Positions 1 to 7,578 of a DNA stretch of 38,804 nt are shown in pieces; position 1 is the first letter of the stretch; each line of letters starts with the position of its first letter. The position numbers and the translations under genes were made by a program. The notes beneath the pieces are model-generated. The model had not been told where the DNA came from. It saw only the letters and a list, made by a program, of their open reading frames with translations, and did no database searches. The stretch comes from a virus. The DNA is taken from the IMG/VR virus record IMGVR_UViG_3300048823_000351, positions 1 to 38,804 of that record. The stretch is one strand, 5' to 3'.

Positions 1-513
1 ATGAGGAAAGAAAAGAAGCTGCCGGCGATATCGGATTTGCCGAGACTCAGCGCGCCGCAGTTGCAGGCCACGCATCAGGAGATGTTCGGCGCGAAGCACC
101 CAATTGCGAATTGCCAGTACCTGCGGCGGAAGATCGCCTGGCACCTGCAGGCGTCGAAGGAGGGCGGACTGCCGGAGTCCGTCAGGCAATATGCCTTCGC
201 GATCGCCCGCGGGGCGGAACTGCGGGTTCGCATTGCCGAGAACCTGTCGAGACGGCAGACCGCGATCCCGCTGGAGCAGTCCGTGATGACAGCGGTGGTG
301 CAAACGCGGGATGCCCGGCTGCCCATGCCGGGGAGCCTGGTCGTGAAGAAGTACAAGGACCGCACTCTGGTGGTGAAGGTCCTCGACAACGGTTTCGAAT
401 ACGAGGGCCGCCGGTTTACATCACTCAGCACCATCGCCGCCGAGATCACGGGCACACGCTGGAATGGCTTCGCGTTTTTCGGGTTGGACAGGGAGGTGCG
501 GCGTGCGTCCTGA
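1..513 (+). CDS. DUF2924 family protein, partner of the serine recombinase
   Basis: The 170-residue product matches the DUF2924 pattern as I know it: an N-terminal helical region with a conserved R-rich helix (YLRRKIAWHLQ, about residues 40-50) and a C-terminal small beta domain ending in a TSLSTIAAEITG / WNGFAFFG motif. DUF2924 genes are regularly found just upstream of large serine recombinases; their function is unproven, and a DNA-binding accessory role in integration is often assumed. The gene overlaps the next one by 11 bp, so the two are translationally coupled. The ATG lies at the first base of the window, so the true start may be further upstream and no ribosome-binding site can be checked. 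Confidence 0.8.
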   Translation: MRKEKKLPAISDLPRLSAPQLQATHQEMFGAKHPIANCQYLRRKIAWHLQASKEGGLPESVRQYAFAIARGAELRVRIAENLSRRQTAIPLEQSVMTAVVQTRDARLPMPGSLVVKKYKDRTLVVKVLDNGFEYEGRRFTSLSTIAAEITGTRWNGFAFFGLDREVRRAS

Positions 514-2116
514 AAAACGCCAGAAGGAGAACGGAAACGGGAACGGCTCCGCAGGGCTTACCTCCACCCGCTGTGCCATCTACACGCGGAAGTCGACGGA
601 GGAGGGCCTCGAACAGTCTTTCAACACGCTCGACGCTCAGCGCGATGCCGGGGAGTCCTTCATCAACAGCCAGCACAGTGAGGGCTGGGTGGCACTTCCG
701 CAGAAGTACGACGACGGGGGCTACACCGGCGCCAACATGGACCGCCCGGCACTCAAGCGGCTGCTGTCCGACGTCCAATCCGGCGTTGTCAACTGCGTCG
801 TGGTCTACAAGGTCGATCGCTTGACGCGCTCCTTACTGGACTTCGCCAGGATCATCGAGATCCTCGACAAGAGCAACGCGACATTTGCGTCGGTAACCCA
901 GCAGTTCAACACGACCACTTCCCTCGGCAGGCTGACGCTGAATATCCTGCTCTCGTTTGCGCAGTTCGAGCGGGAGATGATCTCGGAGCGCACGCACGAC
1001 AAGATGGCCGCCGCGCGCCGCAGGGGGAAGTGGGTGGGAGGCAATCCCGTCCTTGGCTATGATGTTGTCCCGCAAGGCGGCGCCCTCATTGTGAATCAAG
1101 AGGAGGCGCAACGCGTGCGGGAAGTTTTCGCGCTCTACCTCGAGTTCGGCTCGCTGATCCCGGTCGTGGAAGAACTCGACCGCCGCGACTGGCGGATGAA
1201 GGCCTGGACAACACGCGACGGCCGGCAGGTGGGCGGCAAGCCGATCGCCAAGAATACTCTCTACAACCTGCTCACCAACATGATCTACACCGGGAAAGTG
1301 ACGTATGGCGGCCAGGTTTACGAAGGCGAGCACGAGCGCATCGTCGACGACGAGGTTTGGAACAAGGTCCAGACCACGCTCGGCCGGAATGGCCGGCGCG
1401 GCGGCCGGAATATCGGCAACAAACACGGCGCGCTTCTCAAGGGCCTCGTGCGATGCGCCACCTGCGATGTCGGCATGATTCACACCTACGTCCAAAAGAA
1501 GAATCGGGCATACCGCTACTACGTGTGCGTGAAGGCGCATCAGCGAGGATGGGCCCAGTGCGAGACGCGCTGCGTGTCGGCCCCGGCGTTGGAAAGCGCT
1601 GTGTTGGAGCAGATCCGCGGCATCACCGGTAACCCTACGGTTCTGGGCAAGGTTTTAGACCAGATCGAAGGTCACCGGCAGCAGGACGCGGCGGCGGCCA
1701 CTAAGGAGAAGACCGCCATTGAGGGCGAGTTGAAGAAGATCGCCCAGGAGATGGGCGGTGTCGTATCGGTGGCCGGCAAAGCCGAGTTCACTACCAACCG
1801 GTTGGCCGACCTGCAGGATCGCGTAACGCACCTCGACGACCGCTTGATGGAACTTCGACGGCAGTTGGCGGCGATCGATGCAGAGCACACCGATCCCAGG
1901 GATGTCGCAACCGCGCTTCATGAGTTCGACCCACTTTGGGGGCAATTGTCGACCTGGGAGCAGGAGCGGTTCATCCGAACCCTGGTCGAGCAAGTTCGCT
2001 ACGACGGCAAGACGGGTACGGTGACTCTCGGATTCCGGTCGCACGGGATCAAGGACTTGTGCACTTGGGCGCCGACCGTCAGGGAGAAATACGAGCATGC
2101 AGAACAGCGCGGTTGA
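503..2116 (+). CDS. Large serine recombinase (site-specific integrase)
   Basis: This enzyme would cut and rejoin attP/attB sites through a serine-DNA linkage. With the GTG at 503 (GGGAGG at 491-496, 6-nt spacer) it has 537 residues, normal for the family. The catalytic motif YTRKS puts the nucleophile at Ser31. The resolvase core continues through KVDRLTRSLLDF and FAQFEREMISERT. A recombinase domain follows (GNPVLGYDVV to about the NKVQTTL segment), then a zinc beta-ribbon starting CATC and closing with two further cysteines. The C-terminal third is a coiled coil (EGELKKIAQEM and RLADLQDRVTHLDDRLMEL), as in integrases that use it for directionality. An upstream ATG at 464 is in frame but lacks a good ribosome-binding site. 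The gene sits between DUF2924 and a small downstream gene, overlapping both. Confidence 0.93.
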   Translation: MRPEKRQKENGNGNGSAGLTSTRCAIYTRKSTEEGLEQSFNTLDAQRDAGESFINSQHSEGWVALPQKYDDGGYTGANMDRPALKRLLSDVQSGVVNCVVVYKVDRLTRSLLDFARIIEILDKSNATFASVTQQFNTTTSLGRLTLNILLSFAQFEREMISERTHDKMAAARRRGKWVGGNPVLGYDVVPQGGALIVNQEEAQRVREVFALYLEFGSLIPVVEELDRRDWRMKAWTTRDGRQVGGKPIAKNTLYNLLTNMIYTGKVTYGGQVYEGEHERIVDDEVWNKVQTTLGRNGRRGGRNIGNKHGALLKGLVRCATCDVGMIHTYVQKKNRAYRYYVCVKAHQRGWAQCETRCVSAPALESAVLEQIRGITGNPTVLGKVLDQIEGHRQQDAAAATKEKTAIEGELKKIAQEMGGVVSVAGKAEFTTNRLADLQDRVTHLDDRLMELRRQLAAIDAEHTDPRDVATALHEFDPLWGQLSTWEQERFIRTLVEQVRYDGKTGTVTLGFRSHGIKDLCTWAPTVREKYEHAEQRG

Positions 2117-2504
2117 GATTCAGTTTCGGCTGCACCCCACGGGGCGTGCGGCGGACAGCCGGGCACCGTCCGACGCCCCGCGATCGACGGTGGGGCGTCT
2201 GCCGCGCATCACACAGGTGATGGCGCTAGCCATCCAGTTGCAGGATATGATCCAGCGCGGCGACGCCCGCGACTACGCGGATCTCGCCCGCCTCGGGTGC
2301 CTCACGCGGGAACGGATGAGCCAGATGATGGAACTCGTATGGCTCGCGCCGGAAATCCAGCAGGAGATCGTGGAGTTTCCGCCCAGAGCGGCCACGCGGT
2401 TTCCCATCAGCGAGCTGGCGGCACGGCGAATCGCGGCGAGTCTGGATTGGGTAGAACAGCGGGAGCTATGGCGTAAGTTGAAGCAGGACTGTCACTTGGA
2501 CTGA
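2097..2504 (+). CDS. Small putative DNA-binding protein of the integration module
   Basis: A 135-residue basic protein starts with ATG inside the 3' end of the recombinase gene (20-bp overlap), so it is almost certainly translated with it. Residues about 45-80 (ITQVMALAIQLQDMI, then DYADLARLGCLTRERMSQMM) look like a ParB/KorB-type helix-turn-helix, and residues 85-110 (LAPEIQQEIVEFPP) resemble the segment that follows the helix-turn-helix in such proteins. Small proteins of this look are commonly the third member of DUF2924-recombinase modules. A role as integration cofactor or directionality factor is only inferred from position. No enzyme motif is visible. Confidence 0.75.
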   Translation: MQNSAVEIQFRLHPTGRAADSRAPSDAPRSTVGRLPRITQVMALAIQLQDMIQRGDARDYADLARLGCLTRERMSQMMELVWLAPEIQQEIVEFPPRAATRFPISELAARRIAASLDWVEQRELWRKLKQDCHLD

Positions 2505-2741
2505 TCTGCCGAGCCGTTTGATTTCCACAGGTTTTTCACCTCAAGATGGCTGTCAATCTAATTTTTCCGAACAAAATCAATGGTTTGCGTTGTGAAAGTA
2601 TTCGTATTTTCTTCGCCGTGATATTCTGAGGGAACTCGCTGCGATTGTAAGCGCAGGATAGGCTCTTAGCCCCTCCCGAGCCGTGTGGCGTCTGGGTGCA
2701 AAGTACGTGGCACGGAGCCCCGTGATTTTGGGAGGCTAACA
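2505..2741 (+). promoter_or_regulatory. AT-rich intergenic region before the cargo genes
   Basis: This 237-bp gap is clearly richer in A+T than its surroundings, especially 2520-2640. It probably holds the promoter of the two-gene cassette, but no convincing -35/-10 pair stands out. Near its end there is a short hairpin, CACGG-AGCC-CCGTG (2711-2724), followed by ATTTTG. This is terminator-like but sits just 17 bp before the GTG at 2742, so it could also influence translation. GGGAGG at 2730-2735 is the ribosome-binding site for the next gene. I see no open reading frame worth calling here. Confidence 0.45.
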
Positions 2742-3935
2742 GTGCCCGCGTTTTTCGACCTACCTTCGTTTTTCCGCCGCGTTTCAAATCCCCTCCTGCA
2801 GCGGTTTTTCACCGACCGGCCCGCGTTCACGGGCTTCGATTGGGCGGCCGCCAGCGCCAGGAAGATTGAGCCGATCCTGCAACGCTTCAATGCAATGACA
2901 CCCAAAGAGCGCGGCGATGCCTTCCAGGTCTTCCGCCGCGCGGAGTCGTTGGCGAGTTCCATGGGGACGCAGGTTCTCATCGAAGCGAGCCGGGACAAGG
3001 GTGGTGATGTGGCTGCCAAACTGGCGGCCATGAACAATGCCTACGACCGTGCATTCTGGATGTGCCTGGAGCATCCAGGCGTCATTGACGGGGCGAGGAC
3101 GCTGGCCCGTATCGAATCGCTCCCGAAGAGGATGTGGGAGTCGCGTCAAGGGCTTCCGGTGCAGCAACTCGAGGCGACGAACGACATCAAGTCGGAACTC
3201 AGCCGCCAGATCATCGAACTGTTTCAACCAGAGCAGTTCCGTGGGGAACATTGCGTCGTCGAACATGTGCAGCGGGAGGGTGGCGTCGAGTGCTTCTTCG
3301 CGTATCCAGCCGATTACACGGATGAGCGGGAAGGCTACGATCTGGAGGGACATTTCGAACGGACCCACTGGAATCCCGCCTTCAAAATCGTCTTCGCTTA
3401 CCACTCGGCCGACGGATCGCTCGACATCTACGCTCAGGGCGGCACCAAGATCCGATGCCGGTTGGCCCACATCTTCGCTCGTGCAGTCCTCGGGGCCGAC
3501 CAGGATCTGAAGCTCCCCGAACTCGACTGCTTCGATTTGGAGGTGTTGAAGGATCCCAACCTGACTTTCCCGACGAATGCAGCCGACCGCATCGTGCTCG
3601 TCCGGATTCAGTCGATCAAGCTCAAGTTTCACGGAAGTAAGCCGGCAGTAATAGAGATTTCAATTGACGGGCACCGGCGGGAAGGATCCATCCACGCGGC
3701 AATCGCCGACAAGTTCCGTGAAATTCACGCCAGTTTGGCGACGGCGACGGTGTCGAGCGTGGTCTTACAGGCCTTCTTTCAGACTCCTGAAGGGAAAGAT
3801 CGGAGCTCCAGCTTCAGGATCTCCGCCCCGTCTTTCTGCGACCTCGAAGATTCACCCGAGGAACAGATCCTGCGGGGCTACTTGCCTGTCTGGGGAATTC
3901 AGAAAAATGCGAACAGTGTGGCAACAACTGCTTGA
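2742..3935 (+). CDS. Unknown protein, first gene of a two-gene cargo cassette
   Basis: I do not recognise this family. Start choice: GTG at 2742 with GGGAGG at 2730-2735; an upstream in-frame ATG (2685) has no ribosome-binding site and would translate AT-rich intergenic sequence. The product is 397 residues, soluble, with no signal peptide or membrane segment. The N-terminal 150 residues are helical (LQRFNAMTPKERGDAFQVFRR, AAKLAAMNNAYDRAFW). The middle and C-terminal parts look like mixed alpha/beta domains (for example CFFAYPADYTDEREGY and ADRIVLVRIQSIKLKF). No nucleotide-binding or nuclease motif is obvious. The gene overlaps the following one by 29 bp, implying coupled translation and a shared function. 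Its place next to the integrase, outside the phage early operon, fits an accessory (possibly defence or host-benefit) gene, which is inference. Confidence 0.7.
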   Translation: MPAFFDLPSFFRRVSNPLLQRFFTDRPAFTGFDWAAASARKIEPILQRFNAMTPKERGDAFQVFRRAESLASSMGTQVLIEASRDKGGDVAAKLAAMNNAYDRAFWMCLEHPGVIDGARTLARIESLPKRMWESRQGLPVQQLEATNDIKSELSRQIIELFQPEQFRGEHCVVEHVQREGGVECFFAYPADYTDEREGYDLEGHFERTHWNPAFKIVFAYHSADGSLDIYAQGGTKIRCRLAHIFARAVLGADQDLKLPELDCFDLEVLKDPNLTFPTNAADRIVLVRIQSIKLKFHGSKPAVIEISIDGHRREGSIHAAIADKFREIHASLATATVSSVVLQAFFQTPEGKDRSSSFRISAPSFCDLEDSPEEQILRGYLPVWGIQKNANSVATTA

Positions 3936-5340
3936 TCGGCTGGCGGCCGGCGAGGTGACCATCTGCGCTGACGAGGTTCCTCGTTGGGACAAAAACCAGT
4001 GGGGGGAGGTCCTCGGGCTCGGACTGCTACGCGAAACGGAGTTGGCGGGGGCCGTCGTCTGCGATCAGTGCGGCGAGGCGCATTGGGCCGAGGTCTATTG
4101 GGTGACGCCTGGGGTAAAGGCTTGTTTCGGGTGTGACACCGAGGGCGTCATTGATATCGAACTCGACCGGCTGCGGCAGTGGCGAATTGACGCCGATCGC
4201 GTGGCGGGCCTTGTGGCGGGCTCCCTCGATCTCTCCTCGCCGATTGAGGTGCTTCTGCGCGAGCGCCTCTGGCGCATTGGCCGGCGCCGCATGGGTGGAC
4301 GGTACAGGGACATCTATTTTGGCGTTGGCGCCGGGTTGCCCGTCGCGGAGATGTCGGCGGCGATTCGTTCATCCATCGGCCCAGGCTCCGCCCTGCTGCT
4401 TACGGTTGGCACCGATGGGAATCCGGATGGCATCCCCGCTGGCCAACACCGGCTCGACCTTGCTTCGGTGTCCCGCGTCGAAGGTGGGCGTGTGGTGATT
4501 GATTTGGATTACGTGGAAGAGCGGTTAGCTGGGGAAGCGGCATCCACCCGAAAATCCTCGCCGAGTATTCCTGTCCCTGCAGGAACGGCATGGCGAGACG
4601 TTTCGATCATCGTCTTCGACGGCTTGCTGCAGGTGACGGTCTGCGGCAAGGTCTATGAGAAGGAATTCGGGGAAATCGGTGTGGACGAACAATCCCAGCC
4701 GGTCCAACTACTGAAGCTGTTCGCCGCGGCGCGCGGAACACTATCGTCCGAACGCATCAGCGAAGCGCCAAAAGGCGACACACCGCCAAAGACGCGAGTG
4801 CGCCGTTTGAGGGCGCTGCTCCAGAGCCTGATTGAAATCGACGGCGATCCGGTCCCGAACCAAAAGAAGGCCGACACATATACCTGCGCGTTCGAAATAC
4901 GGCTGGTGAGTGACGATGGTTATCCCACGCCCGCTGGCACAACCTGGATCGACTTCAGTTTCCACGAGCGGGCGGATGGACGATTGCTGGTGTCTACAGG
5001 CGAGAAGCAGCGCCGACGTGGCCTCGCCATCGAACGGGATGATACGGTTCGCGCAGAGGTGGCGGAAACGACAAGGGAAGCCGTCAGAACCTACTTGATC
5101 GATGACATTGTGCCGCGCCCATCGTCGGGCAAAATGCCAGCCGGGGGCAGCGCATTGTTGGACCTGCTCCGGTCCGGCGGTCGGATCCGGCGCGCCGGCG
5201 ATGACATGGCGATCCTTATTCTTGCGCAGCGCCTCCGGGAATGGACCGGCCTCAGCCAGGATCCGCTGAGCTTCAGTGACTCGACCGGAACCTGGCTGGC
5301 GAGTTTCTCCTGCTCCAGCGCGCTCGCGGCACCAAAGTGA
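3907..5340 (+). CDS. Unknown protein with zinc ribbon and winged-helix-like segment
   Basis: This is the second gene of the cassette, 477 residues from the ATG at 3907 (a GGGGA lies upstream at about 3892); the frame stays open further upstream to 3664, but that part is only a shadow of the first gene. Residues 52-76 form a four-cysteine zinc ribbon (C52-x2-C55 ... C73-x2-C76). Around residues 265-335, a segment beginning LLKLFAAARGTLSSERI and continuing TRVRRLRALLQSLIEI resembles a winged-helix domain of the OmpR C-terminal type. The rest, including a C-terminal part after residue 340, is unassigned. The combination suggests a DNA- or RNA-binding protein, possibly the regulatory or recognition half of a pair with the upstream product. 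I cannot name a known system with this architecture. Confidence 0.7.
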   Translation: MRTVWQQLLDRLAAGEVTICADEVPRWDKNQWGEVLGLGLLRETELAGAVVCDQCGEAHWAEVYWVTPGVKACFGCDTEGVIDIELDRLRQWRIDADRVAGLVAGSLDLSSPIEVLLRERLWRIGRRRMGGRYRDIYFGVGAGLPVAEMSAAIRSSIGPGSALLLTVGTDGNPDGIPAGQHRLDLASVSRVEGGRVVIDLDYVEERLAGEAASTRKSSPSIPVPAGTAWRDVSIIVFDGLLQVTVCGKVYEKEFGEIGVDEQSQPVQLLKLFAAARGTLSSERISEAPKGDTPPKTRVRRLRALLQSLIEIDGDPVPNQKKADTYTCAFEIRLVSDDGYPTPAGTTWIDFSFHERADGRLLVSTGEKQRRRGLAIERDDTVRAEVAETTREAVRTYLIDDIVPRPSSGKMPAGGSALLDLLRSGGRIRRAGDDMAILILAQRLREWTGLSQDPLSFSDSTGTWLASFSCSSALAAPK

Positions 5341-5456
5341 CAAGTCACCGTCGCTGAGCGCCGGTGCGCGAACAATTTTCGATCTATCTTTCCCATACTT
5401 TCAATACCTTAGAGATTTGAGCGGGTTCTTCCGGGGTTGCTTGGTGACATGTCACC
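5337..5456. promoter_or_regulatory. Early-operon control region with paired GTGAC palindromes
   Basis: Two inverted repeats of the same type flank this region: GTGAC-AA-GTCAC at 5337-5348, overlapping the stop codon of the upstream gene, and the perfect 14-bp palindrome GGTGACATGTCACC at 5443-5456, just before the first early gene. Their centres are 107 bp apart, close to ten helical turns. The DNA between is AT-rich (for example around 5375-5420) and is the only reasonable place for the promoter of the 5479-18819 operon; AACAAT with CATACT 17 bp later is a weak -35/-10 candidate. The pattern fits a dimeric repressor binding two operators, perhaps with looping. No repressor gene is identified in the window. 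Confidence 0.5.
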
Positions 5457-5478
5457 CTAACCAATCCCGGAGGAACAA

Positions 5479-5799
5479 ATGAGCAACACCTCAGCCGCTC
5501 CGGGCGCCAAATCGCCGATCACCCCACCGTCGCCGGGCACGCCGACGGAAACCCTGGTACGCAACGCCTTGGACGACATCGTAGTCGTGGTCGGCGGTGC
5601 GGCCGCACTCCACCAACTTAATGACGATGTGGTTTGGAGTGTGATGAAGCGTCTGGACCGGATTCGGGTCCGGCTTCTCCGCGACCTGAAAGGGCTGGCG
5701 CCTCGCAATGAGGAAGAGCTCAACGGGCCAAAGCCGCCACGGGTCCACCCCGCCGTAGATGAGTTCCTGGCACGCAACCGCGCGGGGATGGGGGAGTGA
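5479..5799 (+). CDS. Small unknown early protein
   Basis: A 106-residue product begins with ATG at 5479, preceded by GGAGG at 5468-5474, a strong site. The first 25 residues are Ser/Pro/Thr-rich and likely disordered; the rest is helical (LVRNALDDIVVVVGGAAALHQ, then a basic helix VMKRLDRIRVRLLRDLKG). I see no domain I can name. It is the first gene after the paired palindromes, so it is the best candidate for the first-transcribed early gene. Its stop overlaps the possible GTG start of the next gene. Confidence 0.65.
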   Translation: MSNTSAAPGAKSPITPPSPGTPTETLVRNALDDIVVVVGGAAALHQLNDDVVWSVMKRLDRIRVRLLRDLKGLAPRNEEELNGPKPPRVHPAVDEFLARNRAGMGE

Positions 5800-5807
5800 G
5801 GCCGGCC

Positions 5808-6149
5808 ATGCCCCAAGCCACTCGGTATTCCCAACTCTCGGCCCCCCGTCAGGTTCTGGTGCGGCTGCTTCAGTCGGTCAATTTCGGCTACGTCGAGGGC
5901 CTCGAAGTCCGCGGCGGCGAGCCGATGTTCAACCCCGCGCCGACGGTATTCGTCGAGGTGAAGCTGGACACCGGCAACGAACCGCGCCCGGAAATGGACC
6001 TGACGGACTTCGAACTGGGGAATGAAGTCATCAGGCTGGTGGAGCAACTCGATGAACTGGGCGACGGCAACATCGAGCGGATCGACGTTCGCTATGGCAT
6101 TCCGCGGCGGGCACTAATTGAGCGCCCTATCCAGGGGGTACGGCGATGA
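5808..6149 (+). CDS. Unknown early protein
   Basis: This 113-residue acidic protein starts at ATG 5808 (TGAGG 6 bases upstream); a GTG at 5796, which overlaps the previous stop as GTGA, is an alternative that adds four residues. The sequence has a helix (PRQVLVRLLQSVNFGYVEGL) followed by beta-type segments (TVFVEVKLD) and an acidic helix (ELGNEVIRLVEQLDELG), then IDVRYGIPRRALIE. No known family comes to mind. The gene ends in an ATGA overlap with the sigma-like gene, so it belongs to the same translationally coupled run. Confidence 0.65.
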   Translation: MPQATRYSQLSAPRQVLVRLLQSVNFGYVEGLEVRGGEPMFNPAPTVFVEVKLDTGNEPRPEMDLTDFELGNEVIRLVEQLDELGDGNIERIDVRYGIPRRALIERPIQGVRR

Positions 6150-6712
6150 TGCCGGCGGTGGCCATACCCCTGGCTGATGTCACTCCGTACCTGCTCCAGC
6201 AGACGGCGCTGCGGGCCAGCCTTCTGCAAACGAGCTTCGGATTCGCCGCGGATGATTGGGATGATCTCCGGCAGGATCTGGCCCTGGACTGCCTCAGGCG
6301 CTTACCCAGGTTTGACGGGTCGCGCGGGAACTGGAAAGGGTTCGTGCATGGCGTCGTTCGCAACCACGCCTGCGTTTTGGCTTCGCGACGAATTCAACGC
6401 CCTCAGTTCCAGCCACTGGAATTGGATACCGGCTCCGAATTGCCGGACGGCAGTTTGACCGGCATAGCAGATGAGGAGCCGTCGGAGGACTTCCGCCCGC
6501 TCCTGGAACTTGGCCTCGACACCGAGCGTGTCCTCGCAGAATTACCGGAAGACCTGCAAAGGATCGCCCGGTATCTGGCTGAGATGCCCATTTCGGGCGT
6601 GCGCCGAAAAACCGGGCTTACGTTGGCACAGCTAAACCAGCGGATCAGGCGGATTCGCGCGGCGTTCATGGCGGCAGGCTTTGCGCCGGGGGACTGCGGG
6701 GTTGCCCGATGA
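6146..6712 (+). CDS. Sigma-70-like (ECF type) transcription factor
   Basis: The 188-residue protein has the two-part layout of a small sigma factor. An N-terminal sigma-2-like region contains DDWDDLRQDLALDCLRRL followed by GNWKGFVHGVVRNHACVL and a basic stretch (SRRIQR), as in the core-binding and -10 recognition helices. After an acidic linker, residues about 130-180 (ELPEDLQRIARYLAE, then GLTLAQLNQRIRRIRAAF) resemble sigma-4 with its helix-turn-helix for the -35 element. Divergence from host factors is high, so promoter recognition would likely be phage-specific, perhaps for the late operon; that is inference. The gene overlaps both neighbours by ATGA junctions. Confidence 0.6.
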   Translation: MMPAVAIPLADVTPYLLQQTALRASLLQTSFGFAADDWDDLRQDLALDCLRRLPRFDGSRGNWKGFVHGVVRNHACVLASRRIQRPQFQPLELDTGSELPDGSLTGIADEEPSEDFRPLLELGLDTERVLAELPEDLQRIARYLAEMPISGVRRKTGLTLAQLNQRIRRIRAAFMAAGFAPGDCGVAR

Positions 6713-7578
6713 TACGTCTTCCTATCTCCAGCATCCGGCTCGACGGCGGCACCCAACCGCGCGCGACCATCAATTCCCAGACCGTGTCCGACTACATGAA
6801 CGACATGGCCAGCGGCGCGGAATTCCCGCCGGTGGATGTCTTCTACGATGGCCGCACCCACTGGCTTGCCGATGGCTTCCACCGTATCAACGCTGCGGAA
6901 AAGGCCGGCCGCGACGACATCGCTTGCGAAGTGCATCAGGGAACTCAGCAGGACGCCCAGTGGTACAGCTTCGGCGTGAACAAAGGTAACGGGCTCCGCC
7001 GCACGAATCACGATAAGCAACGCGCGGTGAAGTCGGCCCTTCAGCATCCAGGCGGCGCGGGCCTGAGCGACGGTCAGATAGCGGTGCATGTCGGTGTCAG
7101 CGATCAGATGGTCCGCAATTACCGGCGCCAGATAGACGCCACTCCAAAAGTTTTGAAGTCAACCAAGCGCAAGGGGCGCGACGGACGGACCATCAATGTG
7201 GCCAAGATCGGCAAGACGCCGGAGACGGCGCAGGATGCAGCACCACCGCAGCCGCCACAAAACGCGGGTACGCCGCCCGCGAGAGACACCGATCTGGACA
7301 ACAGCCCGCCCGTCAGACGCGCGTCCGTCCGGACCACGCGTTCGCAAAAGATCGACCGCATAGCGAGATTGACTCTCTCGCTAATTGAAGCCACAAAACA
7401 TCTCGCCCATCTTGTCGGCTGGCTGGGCGAGATCGCTGGCGAATTCGACCAGGCGGAACTGCTGCTGTCGAACATCAACGACGCCGTCGCTACGGTGAGC
7501 GCGGAAATCGAACGGAAGGCGGTTGCAGCCGATCCGCTGAACGCATCCCGGTTGGGAATTAAGGAGAACAAATCATGA
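6709..7578 (+). CDS. ParB/Srx-fold protein with helix-turn-helix
   Basis: The 289-residue protein starts with a ParB-like domain: ISSIRLDGGTQPR, then a conserved DGFHR motif at residues 55-59 corresponding to the G-x-H-R signature of the family. Residues about 118-145 (LSDGQIAVHVGVSDQMVRNYRR) form a clear helix-turn-helix. A Pro-rich linker leads to a C-terminal helical region (LTLSLIEATKHLAHLVGWLGEI) that may dimerise. Phage proteins of this type are thought to bind DNA and act in partition, replication control or transcription. It overlaps the sigma-like gene by ATGA and is followed by a second related protein. The DNA at 7141-7159 contains a near-palindrome discussed separately. Confidence 0.8.
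   Translation: MIRLPISSIRLDGGTQPRATINSQTVSDYMNDMASGAEFPPVDVFYDGRTHWLADGFHRINAAEKAGRDDIACEVHQGTQQDAQWYSFGVNKGNGLRRTNHDKQRAVKSALQHPGGAGLSDGQIAVHVGVSDQMVRNYRRQIDATPKVLKSTKRKGRDGRTINVAKIGKTPETAQDAAPPQPPQNAGTPPARDTDLDNSPPVRRASVRTTRSQKIDRIARLTLSLIEATKHLAHLVGWLGEIAGEFDQAELLLSNINDAVATVSAEIERKAVAADPLNASRLGIKENKS

Noticed and set aside
464-502. Upstream ATG start for the recombinase
   Set aside because: No ribosome-binding site; GTG 503 has GGGAGG at the right distance.
2505-2741. Attachment site (attL/attR) in the AT-rich gap
   Set aside because: No matching direct repeat elsewhere in the window and no tRNA gene; the other end of the prophage is outside the window.
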